A stretch of 64,000 bases of DNA, taken from the NCBI RefSeq assembly GCF_900103185.1, contig NZ_FNJD01000008.1:62001-126000 (forward strand), given 5' to 3'. Of this stretch, positions 36,848 through 46,452 are shown piece after piece; positions within the stretch are counted from its first letter, which is position 1, and every line of letters starts with the position of its first letter. The position numbers and the translations under genes are program-made. Source of the stretch: Sulfitobacter litoralis. GTDB lineage: Bacteria; Pseudomonadota; Alphaproteobacteria; Rhodobacterales; Rhodobacteraceae. The notes below the pieces were generated by a model. The model saw only the letters and a program-made list of their open reading frames with translations, searched no databases and was not told the DNA's origin.

Positions 36848-37645
36848 ATGGCCCCCAACGAGTTCGCAACAGATCCGGCAGAGACGAAGGACAGAAACTT
36901 TGTCACGGCGCTTGCCCGCGGGCTGGATGTGTTGCGCTGCTTTCGGGAAAATGAAACGGCCCTGACCAACACGGATTTCTCCGAACGGACAGGGCTGCCC
37001 AAGGCGACAGTATCGCGTCTGACCCATACGCTGGTCGAGCTGGACTACCTCGTCGCCGAAGCCCGCACAGGCACATATCGGCTGGGTGCCGGTGTGCTCC
37101 AGCTTGGCTTTGGTGTGCTGTCCAGCATGGAGATCGGCGACCGTGCGCAGGATGAGATGCGCAAGCTGCGCGACGGGCCCAATTCCTATGTCACGATCGC
37201 CATTGGCGAAGTGCACCGGCTGGATGTCGTCTATATCGCGACCAAACGCTCGCGCGAGGATGTGGCGCTGCAAATTCGCGTCGGGTCGCGTCTGCCGTTG
37301 TTTGATTCAGCCATCGGTCGGGCGATTCTTATGGGCATGAAAGACGACTCCCGCGACCGCGCCTTTCGCTGGGCTGCCGCGGAAGGTCCAGAATTCGAGG
37401 CCCGCGCGCGTGACAGCTATGACAACGCAGTAGCAGAGTTTGCGGACAAAGGGTTCTGCTCCAGCTATGGTGACTGGCGCCCCGATGTGAACGGCATAGC
37501 GGTGCCTGTGTTTTCGCCGAACGGTTCGCAGGTTTACGGGCTGAACGTCGGCGGTCCGGCATTTCACGTCAAAAAGCGACAGCTAGAGACGACCTATGCA
37601 CAGCTTTTGGCGGATGCCGCACAGGCAATCAGCATCCGGTTCTAG
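36848..37645 (+). CDS. IclR-family transcriptional regulator
   Basis: 265 residues. Winged helix at about 17-80 (FSERTGLPKATVSRLTHTLVELDYL) and the IclR effector domain in the C-terminal two thirds (AIGRAILMGM, GLNVGGPAF). IclR proteins control catabolic operons in response to a pathway metabolite. The start at 36848 is one base after the kinase stop, ruling out the longer upstream frame. It sits between the kinase operon and the Liv importer, so it is the best candidate local regulator of the island. Confidence 0.92.
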   Translation: MAPNEFATDPAETKDRNFVTALARGLDVLRCFRENETALTNTDFSERTGLPKATVSRLTHTLVELDYLVAEARTGTYRLGAGVLQLGFGVLSSMEIGDRAQDEMRKLRDGPNSYVTIAIGEVHRLDVVYIATKRSREDVALQIRVGSRLPLFDSAIGRAILMGMKDDSRDRAFRWAAAEGPEFEARARDSYDNAVAEFADKGFCSSYGDWRPDVNGIAVPVFSPNGSQVYGLNVGGPAFHVKKRQLETTYAQLLADAAQAISIRF

Positions 37646-37650
37646 GCCAC

Positions 37651-37666
37651 CCCCCGTACGCGGGGG
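37651..37666 (+). terminator. GC hairpin after the IclR gene
   Basis: CCCCCG-TACG-CGGGGG, a perfect 6-bp stem with a UACG tetraloop, 6 bp after the stop codon. No T-run follows, so it may act as a transcript-stabilising or Rho-assisted end. Confidence 0.45.
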
Positions 37667-38105
37667 AATCAACTTGTCCAAACGTATAGATTGCGGTGTG
37701 AGCTAATTTACCCGCATGCCGTCCGCTGCATTTTTACAGCGTGCGCAGGCCATGACATTTGTCAGGATTAGATCGTTTTGTCGAAAAAAAGTTGCGCGAG
37801 CTTTTGGCGGACACTTGTCAGGCAGCCTTACAATTCGGCGTGTGCTGCCAAGAAATGCACGATTAATTTATCTATTTAGTATCAACACGTTATTTGCACG
37901 CCTGTTGAGAAAATTCCCGTCGCAACCTCAGCTGCGTTGGACTTCAAACGCCTTCTGTCACGCAAGATATGGCATGAAGAACGGTATCGCCTCGCAACTT
38001 ATGAATAGAGGCGCTTGACAATAAACCGCATTATGCAAGGCTCTTTCCAAGGTCTGGCATTCTAAAAAACGCAAAAAGCGCCGGGCCGTCCTTGGGAGGA
38101 TTGAA
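37667..38105. other. Intergenic region before the Liv-type importer
   Basis: 439 bp, more A/T-rich than its surroundings. It should contain the promoter and operators of the importer operon. A 100-codon ORF at 37716-38018 has no ribosome site and a basic, low-complexity product and is not called. GGGAGGATTGAA just before 38106 is the ribosome site of the binding-protein gene. Confidence 0.5.
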
Positions 38106-39353
38106 ATGAAAAATATCGCTAAGTACGGCGCGGTTTCCGCGCTTTCTTTGGTCATTGGCGCGAGCGCAGCCTTTGCCGAAAATATCAAAATCGCGTTCAT
38201 TGATCCGCTGTCCGGTCCATTCGCAAGCACCGGTACAAACGGTTTGCATCAGTTCGAATTCGCGGCTGACTACATGGTGAACGACAAAGGTGGTTTGCTG
38301 GATGGCCAGCAAATGGAAGTGCTGGCCTTCGATAACAAGATCAGCCCCAAAGAATCCCTTATTCAGCTGCAGGTCGCGATTGACCAAGGCGCTCGTTATG
38401 TCGTTCAGGGCAACTCCTCTGGCGTTGCGAACGCCTTGACCGAAGCCATCGACAAGCACAACCGCCGCAACCCCGACAGCCGTGTTCTGTTCCTGAACTA
38501 CGCCGCTGTTGACCCTGCGCTGACCAATGACAAATGCAACTTCTGGCATTTCCGTTTCGACGCCAATTCCGACATCAAGATGGATGCGTTGACGGATGTG
38601 ATCGTTCAGGACGACAGCATCAAGAAGGTCTACATCATCGGGCAGGACTATTCCTTTGGTAAAGCTGTGTCTGCAGCCGCCAATGAAATGCTGGGCGCGA
38701 AAGGTGACGGCATCGAAGTCGTCGGTGACGAACTGCACCCCATTGGCAAGGTAAAAGACTTTACGCCTTATGCGCGCAAAGTCGTTTCCTCTGGCGCGGA
38801 TGCTGTGATCACCGGTAACTGGGGCGCAGACATGCTGGGCATTGGTAAGGCGATCATCGACAACGGTTTCGAAGGTCCGATCTATACCTACTACGCTGCG
38901 GGTTCCGGCATCACCGCCGCCTTTGGTGAAAGCGGTAAAGACAAGATCCGCCTGATCTCTCAGGGCAGCATCAACCCGATCGCCACGGAAGAAGCACGCG
39001 AAACCTACAACGCGTTCCTCGAGAAATATCCGGACGGCAACATTGACCAAAGCCGTATCTTCAATACCATCGGCATGCTGGCCCAAGCCATCACCGAAGC
39101 GGGCTCCGCCACAGATGTGGTCGCCGTGGCAAGCAAGCTGGAAGGCATGGAATACGACAGCATGTGGGGTGGCAAACTGTTCATGCGTCCCCAAGATCAC
39201 CAGATCATTCAGGACATGCATGTCGGCGTCCACACGAACGACAATCTGGACTTTGACTATGATCAGTCCGGGTTTGGTGTCGTGACTGAATCGACCGTCG
39301 AAATGGCGTCGATGGACAGCCCGACAACCTGCGAGATGAAACGCCCCGAATAA
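38106..39353 (+). CDS. Branched-chain amino acid-type ABC transporter substrate-binding protein
   Basis: 415 residues with a signal peptide (about 1-23, ends AAFAE) and the LivJ/type-I periplasmic binding fold (IKIAFIDPLSGPFASTG, SSGVANALTEAI, YIIGQDYSFGK). It delivers its ligand to the permeases encoded downstream. The Liv family also carries aromatic, amide and short acid ligands, so the substrate may be the starting compound of the island. A strong hairpin after this gene separates it from the membrane components. Confidence 0.94.
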   Translation: MKNIAKYGAVSALSLVIGASAAFAENIKIAFIDPLSGPFASTGTNGLHQFEFAADYMVNDKGGLLDGQQMEVLAFDNKISPKESLIQLQVAIDQGARYVVQGNSSGVANALTEAIDKHNRRNPDSRVLFLNYAAVDPALTNDKCNFWHFRFDANSDIKMDALTDVIVQDDSIKKVYIIGQDYSFGKAVSAAANEMLGAKGDGIEVVGDELHPIGKVKDFTPYARKVVSSGADAVITGNWGADMLGIGKAIIDNGFEGPIYTYYAAGSGITAAFGESGKDKIRLISQGSINPIATEEARETYNAFLEKYPDGNIDQSRIFNTIGMLAQAITEAGSATDVVAVASKLEGMEYDSMWGGKLFMRPQDHQIIQDMHVGVHTNDNLDFDYDQSGFGVVTESTVEMASMDSPTTCEMKRPE

Positions 39354-39366
39354 GGCGATTTTTCTC

Positions 39367-39399
39367 GGGTCCGTCTGCGTGTGCAGGCGGACCCCTTTT
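39367..39399 (+). terminator. Intra-operon attenuator between binding-protein and permease genes
   Basis: GGGTCCGTCTGC and GCAGGCGGACCC form a 12-bp stem (one G-T wobble) with a GTGT loop, followed by CTTTT. It begins 13 bp after the binding-protein stop and 65 bp before the first permease gene, as expected for partial termination that makes more binding protein than permease. Confidence 0.75.
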
Positions 39400-39431
39400 G
39401 CACCTTGCCACCACACTACTGGAGGGGCCTC

Positions 39432-40388
39432 ATGGACCTCATTCTCGTCAACCTCATCGACGGGCTGGTTACTGGATTGCTGTTGTTCATGCTTTCCGCC
39501 GGTCTGACCCTTATCTTTTCGATGATGGGCGTTTTGAACTTCGCTCACGCCAGCTTTTATATGCTAGGCGCCTATTTCGCTTACCAGATCAGCATCGCGC
39601 TTGGGTTCTGGATGGGGCTTCTGATCGCGCCGCTTGTTGTAGGGGTGCTGGGGGCCGGTGTTGAACGCTACGGCCTGCGCCGCGTTCACCAATACGGGCA
39701 CGTGCCCGAGCTAATCTTTACCTTTGGTCTGGCGCTGTTGATCGAAGAACTGGTGCAATTTATCTGGGGCAAGAACCAACTGCCCTATTCTGTTCCTGAC
39801 GCGTTGAACTTTACCGCGTTTGCGATCTCGGGGAACTCTATCCCCGCTTATAAAATTTTCATGATCTTCATCTCGATCAGCATCTTCATCGGGCTGCTTT
39901 ACGTGCTGACCAAAACCCGCGTCGGCATGATTATTCAGGCGGCACTGAGCTATCCGCGCACGGTCGAAGCCTTGGGCCACAATGTGCCTCTGATCTTTAT
40001 GGGCGTGTTCGGGGTTGGCACAGCGCTGGCCGGTGTGGCCGGTGTAATTGCTGGACCCGTGCTTGGGACCTTCCCAGGGATGGCGTTTGTGCTTGGGTCG
40101 ATCGTGTTTGTGACCATCGTGATCGGCGGCCTCGGGTCGCTGTGGGGGGCGTTGATCGCGTCGCTGTTGATCGGCTGGATCACCACTTTCGCCAAATCCT
40201 ACAACATCGAGATGGAGAATATCCTGACCGGCCTTGGCATCTCTAAACCCGAGAGCCTGGATGACAGCATATTCCGCGACTTCTGGAGCCTCACCAGCCC
40301 GCAGATCGCCGACATCTTGCCCTATATCCTGATGGTGCTGATCCTCATCTTCCGCCCGGCAGGTCTTTTCGGAAAGCGCAGCTCATGA
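39432..40388 (+). CDS. livH: ABC transporter permease, LivH type
   Basis: 318 residues, about eight to nine hydrophobic helices, with the LivH features GLTLIFSMMGVLNFAHASFYMLGAY at residues 27-51 and VIGGLGSLWGALIASLLIGW near 240. Inner-membrane half of the channel. The ATG at 39432 follows GGAGGGG; upstream codons belong to the attenuator region. Overlaps livM by ATGA. Confidence 0.94.
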   Translation: MDLILVNLIDGLVTGLLLFMLSAGLTLIFSMMGVLNFAHASFYMLGAYFAYQISIALGFWMGLLIAPLVVGVLGAGVERYGLRRVHQYGHVPELIFTFGLALLIEELVQFIWGKNQLPYSVPDALNFTAFAISGNSIPAYKIFMIFISISIFIGLLYVLTKTRVGMIIQAALSYPRTVEALGHNVPLIFMGVFGVGTALAGVAGVIAGPVLGTFPGMAFVLGSIVFVTIVIGGLGSLWGALIASLLIGWITTFAKSYNIEMENILTGLGISKPESLDDSIFRDFWSLTSPQIADILPYILMVLILIFRPAGLFGKRSS

Positions 40389-41725
40389 CAGTTTCAGATC
40401 CAAGAACCGATATTCCCAAAGGCGCCCGCCCCGAAGAGCAGATCACCACGGACCCGTCCAAACCCGCGCAGCGTATGCGGTCAGGTTCGCTGGTGCTGAC
40501 ACTGGCCCCTTGGGTCATCGCCTCTGTTGTGCTGGCCATTTTGCCGATGGTGTTTACCAACAATTCGGCACTGACGATCATGAACCAGATGTCGATCACA
40601 ATCGTCTTTGCGCTGGCCTATAACATGCTGCTCGGGCAGGGGGGCATGCTGTCCTTCGGTCATGCGGTCTATGCTGGTGTGGGAGGCTTTGCCTGTATGC
40701 ACATCATGAACATGTCTGATTTCTTCTCGACCATCCCGCTGGTGATCCTGCCGGTGTTTGGCGGGTTGTTCGGCATGGGGCTGGCAATGATTGTCGGTGC
40801 GTTTTCGACCCGCAACGCGGGCACAGTATTCGCCATGATCTCGCTGGGTGTGGGCGAATTGATCGCCGCCTGTTCCGTCATCATCGTCGCGTTCTTTGGT
40901 GGCGAAGAGGGCGTCAGCGGCGACCGTACCTATGCGCAACCCTTCTTTGGCGTCGAATTCCTGCAGCAGATCGAGGTTTACTACCTGACTGCGGGATGGG
41001 TCGTGGTCTCTGCCGCGCTGATGTACCTCTGGAGCCGCACACCCGTGGGTCGCATGGCAAACGCAGTGCGTGACAACCCCGAACGGGCAGAGTTTCTGGG
41101 CTATTCCTCTCGGTGGGTCCGGTTCTATAGCTTTGTCGCTTCGGGCTTCTTTGCTGGCGTGTCGGGTGGTCTGTTTGCCATCAACTACGAAATCCTGACC
41201 GAGGAGAACCTGAACACGGCCTCTTCGGGGATTATCCTGCTGGTGACCTTCCTGGGCGGCGTCGGGTTCTTCTTCGGCCCGATCATCGGAGCCATCGCCT
41301 TTACCCTGCTGCAAACCGTTCTCAGCCTGTCGACCGAGCTGTGGGCCTTTTACGCAGGCATTCTGTTCCTATCCACGGTGATGTTCTTCCCCGGTGGTCT
41401 GGCAGGTCTTCTGATGATGCATGTGCCTGTGTTCAAGCTGGGCAAGGCATCATCGTTGATTAAACCTTATCTCATGACGCTACTTCCCGCTGCGATTGGT
41501 TTGATGGGGCTAGCCGCCTTGGTCGAGATGACGTTCCACTATCGTCATGGCGCTACGGGTGACAACGAAATGACCGTCTTCTGGACCACCTTCGACAGCC
41601 ACACCCTGATGCCGTGGCTGGTGGCGGGTGCGATAACGCTGATCGGGCTTGGCATCGCCAAAGTCACAGCACCCGCACTGAGAGAAGCATGGAGTGAAGC
41701 AACCACAGCAGGAGGCGCGTCATGA
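40385..41725 (+). CDS. livM: ABC transporter permease, LivM type
   Basis: 446 residues, longer than usual because of a hydrophilic N-terminal tail of about 35 residues and a C-terminal extension with two extra hydrophobic segments (about 357-380 and 405-425). The core carries the LivM signature FALAYNMLLGQGGMLSFGHAVYAGVGGF and FVASGFFAGVSGGLFA. Second half of the inner-membrane channel. ATGA overlaps at both ends. Confidence 0.93.
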   Translation: MTVSDPRTDIPKGARPEEQITTDPSKPAQRMRSGSLVLTLAPWVIASVVLAILPMVFTNNSALTIMNQMSITIVFALAYNMLLGQGGMLSFGHAVYAGVGGFACMHIMNMSDFFSTIPLVILPVFGGLFGMGLAMIVGAFSTRNAGTVFAMISLGVGELIAACSVIIVAFFGGEEGVSGDRTYAQPFFGVEFLQQIEVYYLTAGWVVVSAALMYLWSRTPVGRMANAVRDNPERAEFLGYSSRWVRFYSFVASGFFAGVSGGLFAINYEILTEENLNTASSGIILLVTFLGGVGFFFGPIIGAIAFTLLQTVLSLSTELWAFYAGILFLSTVMFFPGGLAGLLMMHVPVFKLGKASSLIKPYLMTLLPAAIGLMGLAALVEMTFHYRHGATGDNEMTVFWTTFDSHTLMPWLVAGAITLIGLGIAKVTAPALREAWSEATTAGGAS

Positions 41726-42483
41726 GCACACCCGCACTTGAACTGACTGGCCTCAAGAAAAGCTTTGGCAAGGCCGAGATCATCCGAGGCATCGATCTAA
41801 GCATCGGCAAGGCAGAACGCCACGCCGTGATCGGGCCGAACGGCGCGGGTAAATCGACGCTGTTCAACCTGATCACCGCACGGTTTGCGCCCTCGGCTGG
41901 AACGGTAAAGCTGCACGGCGAGGATCTGGCCGGGCTCGAACCCTTCCAGATCAACCGCAAGGGGCTAAGCCGCTCGTTCCAGATCACCAACATCTTTCCG
42001 GCAATGACCGTGTTTGAAAACGTGCGCTGCGCGCTCTTGTGGTCGCAGGGCTATAAATACAGCTTCTGGAATCTGGTGAACCGGTCCCGCGAACTGACCG
42101 AGGGCGCGGACCGCATCCTTGACCAGATCAACCTGCTGGAACGGCGCAACCTGCCCGCGGGCACCCTGTCTTACGCCGAACAGCGTGCGCTTGAGATCGG
42201 GATCACCATCGCGGGCGGGGCTGATGTCATCATGCTGGATGAACCAACAGCGGGGATGAGCAACACGGAAACCGACTATATTACCGACCTGATCCTCAAG
42301 GTCACCGCAGGCAAGACGCTGATCATGGTGGAACATGACATGAGCGTGGTCTTTGGTCTGGCCGACCGGATTTCGGTGCTGGTCTATGGCGAAATCATCG
42401 CCACCGGAAAACCCGCAGACGTGCGTGCAGACGCCCGCGTACAAGAAGCCTATCTGGGCGCCGCATTGGAGGCAGAACACTAA
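41722..42483 (+). CDS. livG: ABC transporter ATPase, LivG type
   Basis: 253 residues. Canonical Walker A GPNGAGKSTLFNL, signature LSYAEQRALEIG (where many ABC proteins have LSGGQ) and Walker B VIMLDEPTAGM. Cytoplasmic ATPase paired with the LivF-type subunit. Its stop overlaps the next start (TAATG). Confidence 0.95.
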   Translation: MSTPALELTGLKKSFGKAEIIRGIDLSIGKAERHAVIGPNGAGKSTLFNLITARFAPSAGTVKLHGEDLAGLEPFQINRKGLSRSFQITNIFPAMTVFENVRCALLWSQGYKYSFWNLVNRSRELTEGADRILDQINLLERRNLPAGTLSYAEQRALEIGITIAGGADVIMLDEPTAGMSNTETDYITDLILKVTAGKTLIMVEHDMSVVFGLADRISVLVYGEIIATGKPADVRADARVQEAYLGAALEAEH

Positions 42484-43187
42484 TGATGCTCGAAGTCACG
42501 GATATGCACGCCTTCTACGGCAAATCTCACATCCTTCAGGGGGTGAACCTGAAGGTAAACGAGGGCGAGATCGTCGCGCTTTTGGGGCGCAACGGGGTCG
42601 GCAGATCGACCACCTGCAAGGCCATCATGGGCGAGGTCGAACCAAAAGGATCGGTCAAGTTTCAGGGGCAGGAAATCAGCGGCAAGAAAGCGTTCCAGAT
42701 CGCTAATATGGGGATCGGCTATGTGCCCGAAAACCGCGACATCTTCCCCGGCCTCACCACGCGACAAAACCTGACGCTGGGTCTGAAGCCCGGTCAAAAG
42801 GATGGTGCGGGGCGTTGGTCCATGCAGGCGATGTTCGACATGTTCGAAAACCTTGATCGCCGCGCCGACGTCGAAGCGTCGGTGCTGTCGGGCGGGGAGC
42901 AGCAGATGTTGACCATGTGCCGGACATTGATGGGCGACCCCGATCTTGTCATGATCGACGAACCCACCGAAGGCCTGTCACCGCAGATGGTGCAGAAGGT
43001 CGCCGAGGTGCTCAAAGAGATCGCCAACCGCGGGATCTCTACCCTGCTGGTGGAACAGAAACTGTCGATCGCGATGGACATCGCGGATCGGGTCTATGTC
43101 ATGGGGCATGGTCAGGTGGTCTATGAGGGCACGCCGGCTGAATTGCGCCAGCGTGATGACGTGCGCAAGGAATGGCTTGAGGTCTGA
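42483..43187 (+). CDS. livF: ABC transporter ATPase, LivF type, with Arg in Walker A
   Basis: 234 residues. Signature LSGGEQQML and Walker B LVMIDEPTEGLS are canonical. The Walker A reads GRNGVGRST, with Arg at position 41 where the conserved Lys contacts ATP phosphates (codon AGA). The partner LivG subunit has a normal Lys. The change could be tolerated in an asymmetric ATPase pair and may be a subfamily feature. An alternative ATG lies one codon downstream. Confidence 0.94.
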   Translation: MMLEVTDMHAFYGKSHILQGVNLKVNEGEIVALLGRNGVGRSTTCKAIMGEVEPKGSVKFQGQEISGKKAFQIANMGIGYVPENRDIFPGLTTRQNLTLGLKPGQKDGAGRWSMQAMFDMFENLDRRADVEASVLSGGEQQMLTMCRTLMGDPDLVMIDEPTEGLSPQMVQKVAEVLKEIANRGISTLLVEQKLSIAMDIADRVYVMGHGQVVYEGTPAELRQRDDVRKEWLEV

Positions 43188-43243
43188 TCACGTACGTCAG
43201 ACCCTAACCTATACATCATCTATTGAAATCGTCGCGGGCCGCG

Positions 43244-43261
43244 GCCTCATCCTCCTGAGGC
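43244..43261 (+). terminator. Possible hairpin after the Liv operon
   Basis: GCCTCA-TCCTCC-TGAGGC, a perfect 6-bp stem in the 101-bp gap before the serine hydrolase gene. No T-run; could be a weak terminator or processing hairpin. Confidence 0.3.
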
Positions 43262-43288
43262 GCGGTCGCGGCTTGGGAGGAAAGTTTT

Positions 43289-44491
43289 TTGGCGTTCGAC
43301 ACAAATAAGTTGGGCCGCATCGGGGACTGGATGCAGACCTATGTGGACCGCAAACGGTTTGCCGGTTGTTCGGTGCTGGTGGCGCAGGGCGGGCAAGAGG
43401 TTTATTTTGATGCCAAAGGCACACGTGACATAGAGACAGGGCAGCCGTTTACCCGCGACACCATCGCCCGCATCTATTCGATGACCAAACCCGTCACCTC
43501 GGTCGGCATCATGATGTTGGCGGAACGCGGGCTGTTCCACCTTGATGCGCCGGTGTCGGATTTTATCCCTGCCTTTGCCAATATGCGCTGCCTGATCGAC
43601 GGCGCGACCGCGGCGGACCAAACCGAACCCTGCCAGACGCCGACGCTGCACCAGCTGCTGACCCATACCTCGGGGCTGAGCTATCCGTTCAACCCCGGCA
43701 TCACCGCCAAAGCCATGGACGAAGCCGATATCCTGTTCCGCGCCGATCAGGGCTCGCTGGCAGAGATGACAGACCGCGTGGCCGCATTGCCGCTGGCGTT
43801 TCACCCCGGCACACGCTGGGAATATTCCGTGGGCATCGACGTGCTTGGCCGCGTGATAGAGGTCGTCTCGGGCAAGTCGCTAGAGGCGTTTCTAGTCGAT
43901 GAAATCCTCGGCCCCCTTGGCATGGATGAGACGCGGTTTTCTGTGCCCACCGGCGGACAGGACCGTTTCGCCTCGCTTTACACTCCGCTGGCAGGCAGCG
44001 CCTACGGGATGAACGCGGCCAAGCCAGATACCCCCGTTCTGCGCTGTGTCGACAAGCCTGAAAACTCCCCCTTTCTGAACGCCGAAATGCACTCTGGCGG
44101 CGGCGGGCTGGTGGGCACCATCGATGATTACCTCAAGTTCACAGAAATGCTGCGCACAGGCGGGGCGGGACTGCTGTCGCCCAAGACGCTCGACTTTATG
44201 ATGCGCAACCATCTGCCCGGCGACATCGCGTCGATGGGTCCCGCCAGCTTCGCCGAACAACCGATGGAGGGCATGGGCTTTGGCCTCGGCGGTGCCGTCG
44301 TGCTGAACCCCGGCCGCGTGCGCGTTCCCAGCAGCCAAGGCGATTTCAGCTGGGGCGGCATGGCCTCTACCTTCTTCTGGATTGATCCGGTGCTGGATCT
44401 GTCTGTCGTGTTCTTCACGCAGCTTGCACCCTCCAGCTCGTACCCCGCGCGTCCCCAACTCAAGGCCCTCATCCACGGAGCGATGACATGA
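43289..44491 (+). CDS. Beta-lactamase-fold serine hydrolase (family VIII esterase-like)
   Basis: 400 residues. Catalytic S64-x-x-K67 in RIYSMTKPV, the second motif tyrosine in WEYSVG (Y179-S-V), a conserved LLTHTSGLSY and the C-terminal SGGGGL loop. No signal peptide, so it is cytoplasmic, unlike true beta-lactamases. Relatives hydrolyse esters and lactones. It begins with TTG, supported by GGGAGG 8 nt upstream. Overlaps the acetoacetyl-CoA synthetase gene by ATGA, so it is part of the catabolic operon. Confidence 0.88.
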   Translation: MAFDTNKLGRIGDWMQTYVDRKRFAGCSVLVAQGGQEVYFDAKGTRDIETGQPFTRDTIARIYSMTKPVTSVGIMMLAERGLFHLDAPVSDFIPAFANMRCLIDGATAADQTEPCQTPTLHQLLTHTSGLSYPFNPGITAKAMDEADILFRADQGSLAEMTDRVAALPLAFHPGTRWEYSVGIDVLGRVIEVVSGKSLEAFLVDEILGPLGMDETRFSVPTGGQDRFASLYTPLAGSAYGMNAAKPDTPVLRCVDKPENSPFLNAEMHSGGGGLVGTIDDYLKFTEMLRTGGAGLLSPKTLDFMMRNHLPGDIASMGPASFAEQPMEGMGFGLGGAVVLNPGRVRVPSSQGDFSWGGMASTFFWIDPVLDLSVVFFTQLAPSSSYPARPQLKALIHGAMT

Positions 44492-46446
44492 ACGATATCC
44501 TTTGGACCCCGACAAAAGAGCGCGCCGATGCCTCAACCATGGCGGAATTTGAACGGTTCCTGAACGAAAAACGCGGCCTGACGTTCGACGACTATAACGC
44601 CATGTGGGATTGGAGCGTGACCGACCTGGACGGGTTCTGGTCCGCGATCTGGGAATATTTCGACGTAAAAGCCAGCGCGCCTTACACAAGTGTGATGGCG
44701 AAGCGTCAGATGCCCGGTGCCGAATGGTGCCCGGGAGCGATGCTGAACTTTACCGATCAGATCATGAAGCACGTGGACAGCCAGCCCGAGGGTGATGCGC
44801 TGATCGTGCAGTCCGAAACCTTTAGCCGCAAACGGCTGTCGTGGACCGAACTGCGCGACCAGGTGGCAAGTGTTGCGGCGCATCTGCGCGATATGGGCGT
44901 AACCAAAGGCGACCGCGTTGTCGCGGTACTGCCCAATACCGAAACCGCGATGATCGCCTTTTTCGCCACCGCCAGCATCGGCGCGATCTGGTCGCTCTGC
45001 GCACCCGACATGGGGCATGTCGCCATTCTGGACCGCTTCAAGCAGATCGAACCCAAGGTGCTGATCGCGCAAGATGGCTACGTGCACGCAGGCAAAACCG
45101 TGGACCGTCGCGAGATACTTGCGGGACTAGAGGCTGCTTTGCCTAGTTTGGTGCAATGCGTCACGGTGCCGTTCGTGGGCGATCTGCCCGATGGGCATAC
45201 GGCGTGGGACAGCCTGCTGGACCGCGACGCGCCCTATGAAAGCACCCAAGTCCCCTTCGATCATCCGCTGTGGATCGTCTATTCGTCCGGTACCACCGGC
45301 AATCCCAAGCCGATTGTGCACGGGCATGGCGGGATCATTCTGGAATCCGCGAAACAATCCCTGCACCATGATTTCCGGCGCGGCGGGCGGTATTGCTGGC
45401 TGACGTCTTCCGGCTGGATCATGTGGAACTCGCAATTCACAGCACTGGGTCAGGGCACCACAGTTGCGATGTTCGACGGGGCACCGAATTACCCTGACAT
45501 GGGCGTGATCTGGCGCTTTGTCGCGGATGAAAAGCTTGATTTCTTCGGCGCAGGGGCGGCCTTCTTTAGCGGCTGCATGAAGGCGGGGCTGACGCCGCGC
45601 GACGAGGTCGACCTATCGGCGCTGCGCTCGCTCGGCTCCACCGGATCACCGCTCAGCTCGGACGCCTATGACTGGATATATTCCAATGTGAAAGAGGACG
45701 TCTGGCTTGCGCCGATCTCGGGCGGGACCGATCTGGCAGGGGCCTTTGTGTTGGGCCACCCCGGCATGCCGGTGCGCGCAGGCGAAATGCAGTGTCGCGC
45801 GCTTGGCAACGCGGTGCGCGCCTTTGATGAGGACGGCAACGATCTGACCGGCGTAGTGGGCGAATTGGTCTGCACCGAACCGCTCCCGTCGATGCCGCTG
45901 TACTTTTGGGGCGACGACGATGGCAGCCGTCTGCACGACAGCTATTTCGACACCTATGCCGGCATCTGGCGCCACGGCGACTGGATCGAGATCAACGCAC
46001 ACGGCGGGTCGGTGATCTATGGCCGCTCTGACGCCACGATCAACCGCAAGGGTCTGCGTCTTGGCAGTGCCGAGATTTATCAGGCGGTCGAAGGGCTGGA
46101 CGAGGTGATGGACAGCCTTGTTGTCGACCTCGAATTTCTGGGGCGCGAAAGCTTTATGCCGCTGTTTGTGGTGCCGGCCCAAGGCGTCGCCTTTGACGAC
46201 GCGTTCAAGGACAAGATCAACGCCGCGATCCGCAAAAATGTATCAGCGCGGTTCATCCCGAACGAGATCATCGAGGTGGCCGAAGTCCCGCGCACATTGT
46301 CCGGCAAAAAGCTTGAGGTTCCTGTGAAAAAGCTGTTGCTTGGGCAGGATCCGGAAAAGGTGGTGAACAAAGATTCAATGGCCAATCCGGACAGCTTTGA
46401 TTTTTATGTCGCCTACGCCAAGACCCGTGCGACCCAGAAGGACTAA
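44488..46446 (+). CDS. Acetoacetate-CoA ligase (acetoacetyl-CoA synthetase)
   Basis: 652 residues, the usual length for this group and longer than ordinary acyl-CoA ligases. AMP-forming motifs: YSSGTTGNPKPIVHGHGG, the STGSPLSSDAYDW segment, and the C-terminal YGRSDATINRKGLRLGSAE hinge. The N-terminal FNRYLWSVTDLDGFWSAIWEYF-like segment is typical of acetoacetyl-CoA and acetyl-CoA synthetases. It activates acetoacetate, or a related short 3-oxo or hydroxy acid, using ATP and CoA. Confidence 0.9.
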   Translation: MNDILWTPTKERADASTMAEFERFLNEKRGLTFDDYNAMWDWSVTDLDGFWSAIWEYFDVKASAPYTSVMAKRQMPGAEWCPGAMLNFTDQIMKHVDSQPEGDALIVQSETFSRKRLSWTELRDQVASVAAHLRDMGVTKGDRVVAVLPNTETAMIAFFATASIGAIWSLCAPDMGHVAILDRFKQIEPKVLIAQDGYVHAGKTVDRREILAGLEAALPSLVQCVTVPFVGDLPDGHTAWDSLLDRDAPYESTQVPFDHPLWIVYSSGTTGNPKPIVHGHGGIILESAKQSLHHDFRRGGRYCWLTSSGWIMWNSQFTALGQGTTVAMFDGAPNYPDMGVIWRFVADEKLDFFGAGAAFFSGCMKAGLTPRDEVDLSALRSLGSTGSPLSSDAYDWIYSNVKEDVWLAPISGGTDLAGAFVLGHPGMPVRAGEMQCRALGNAVRAFDEDGNDLTGVVGELVCTEPLPSMPLYFWGDDDGSRLHDSYFDTYAGIWRHGDWIEINAHGGSVIYGRSDATINRKGLRLGSAEIYQAVEGLDEVMDSLVVDLEFLGRESFMPLFVVPAQGVAFDDAFKDKINAAIRKNVSARFIPNEIIEVAEVPRTLSGKKLEVPVKKLLLGQDPEKVVNKDSMANPDSFDFYVAYAKTRATQKD

Positions 46447-46452
46447 ACCCAG

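Noticed and set aside
37651-37666. CCCCCGTACGCGGGGG considered as a CRISPR-type repeat.
   Set aside because: It occurs once, with no spacers or cas genes nearby; a simple hairpin at a gene end explains it.
38031-39548. A 505-codon open frame on the minus strand opposite the Liv binding-protein gene.
   Set aside because: The plus strand encodes a complete binding protein with signal peptide; the minus product is His-rich with no family pattern, a by-product of G+C-rich codon use.
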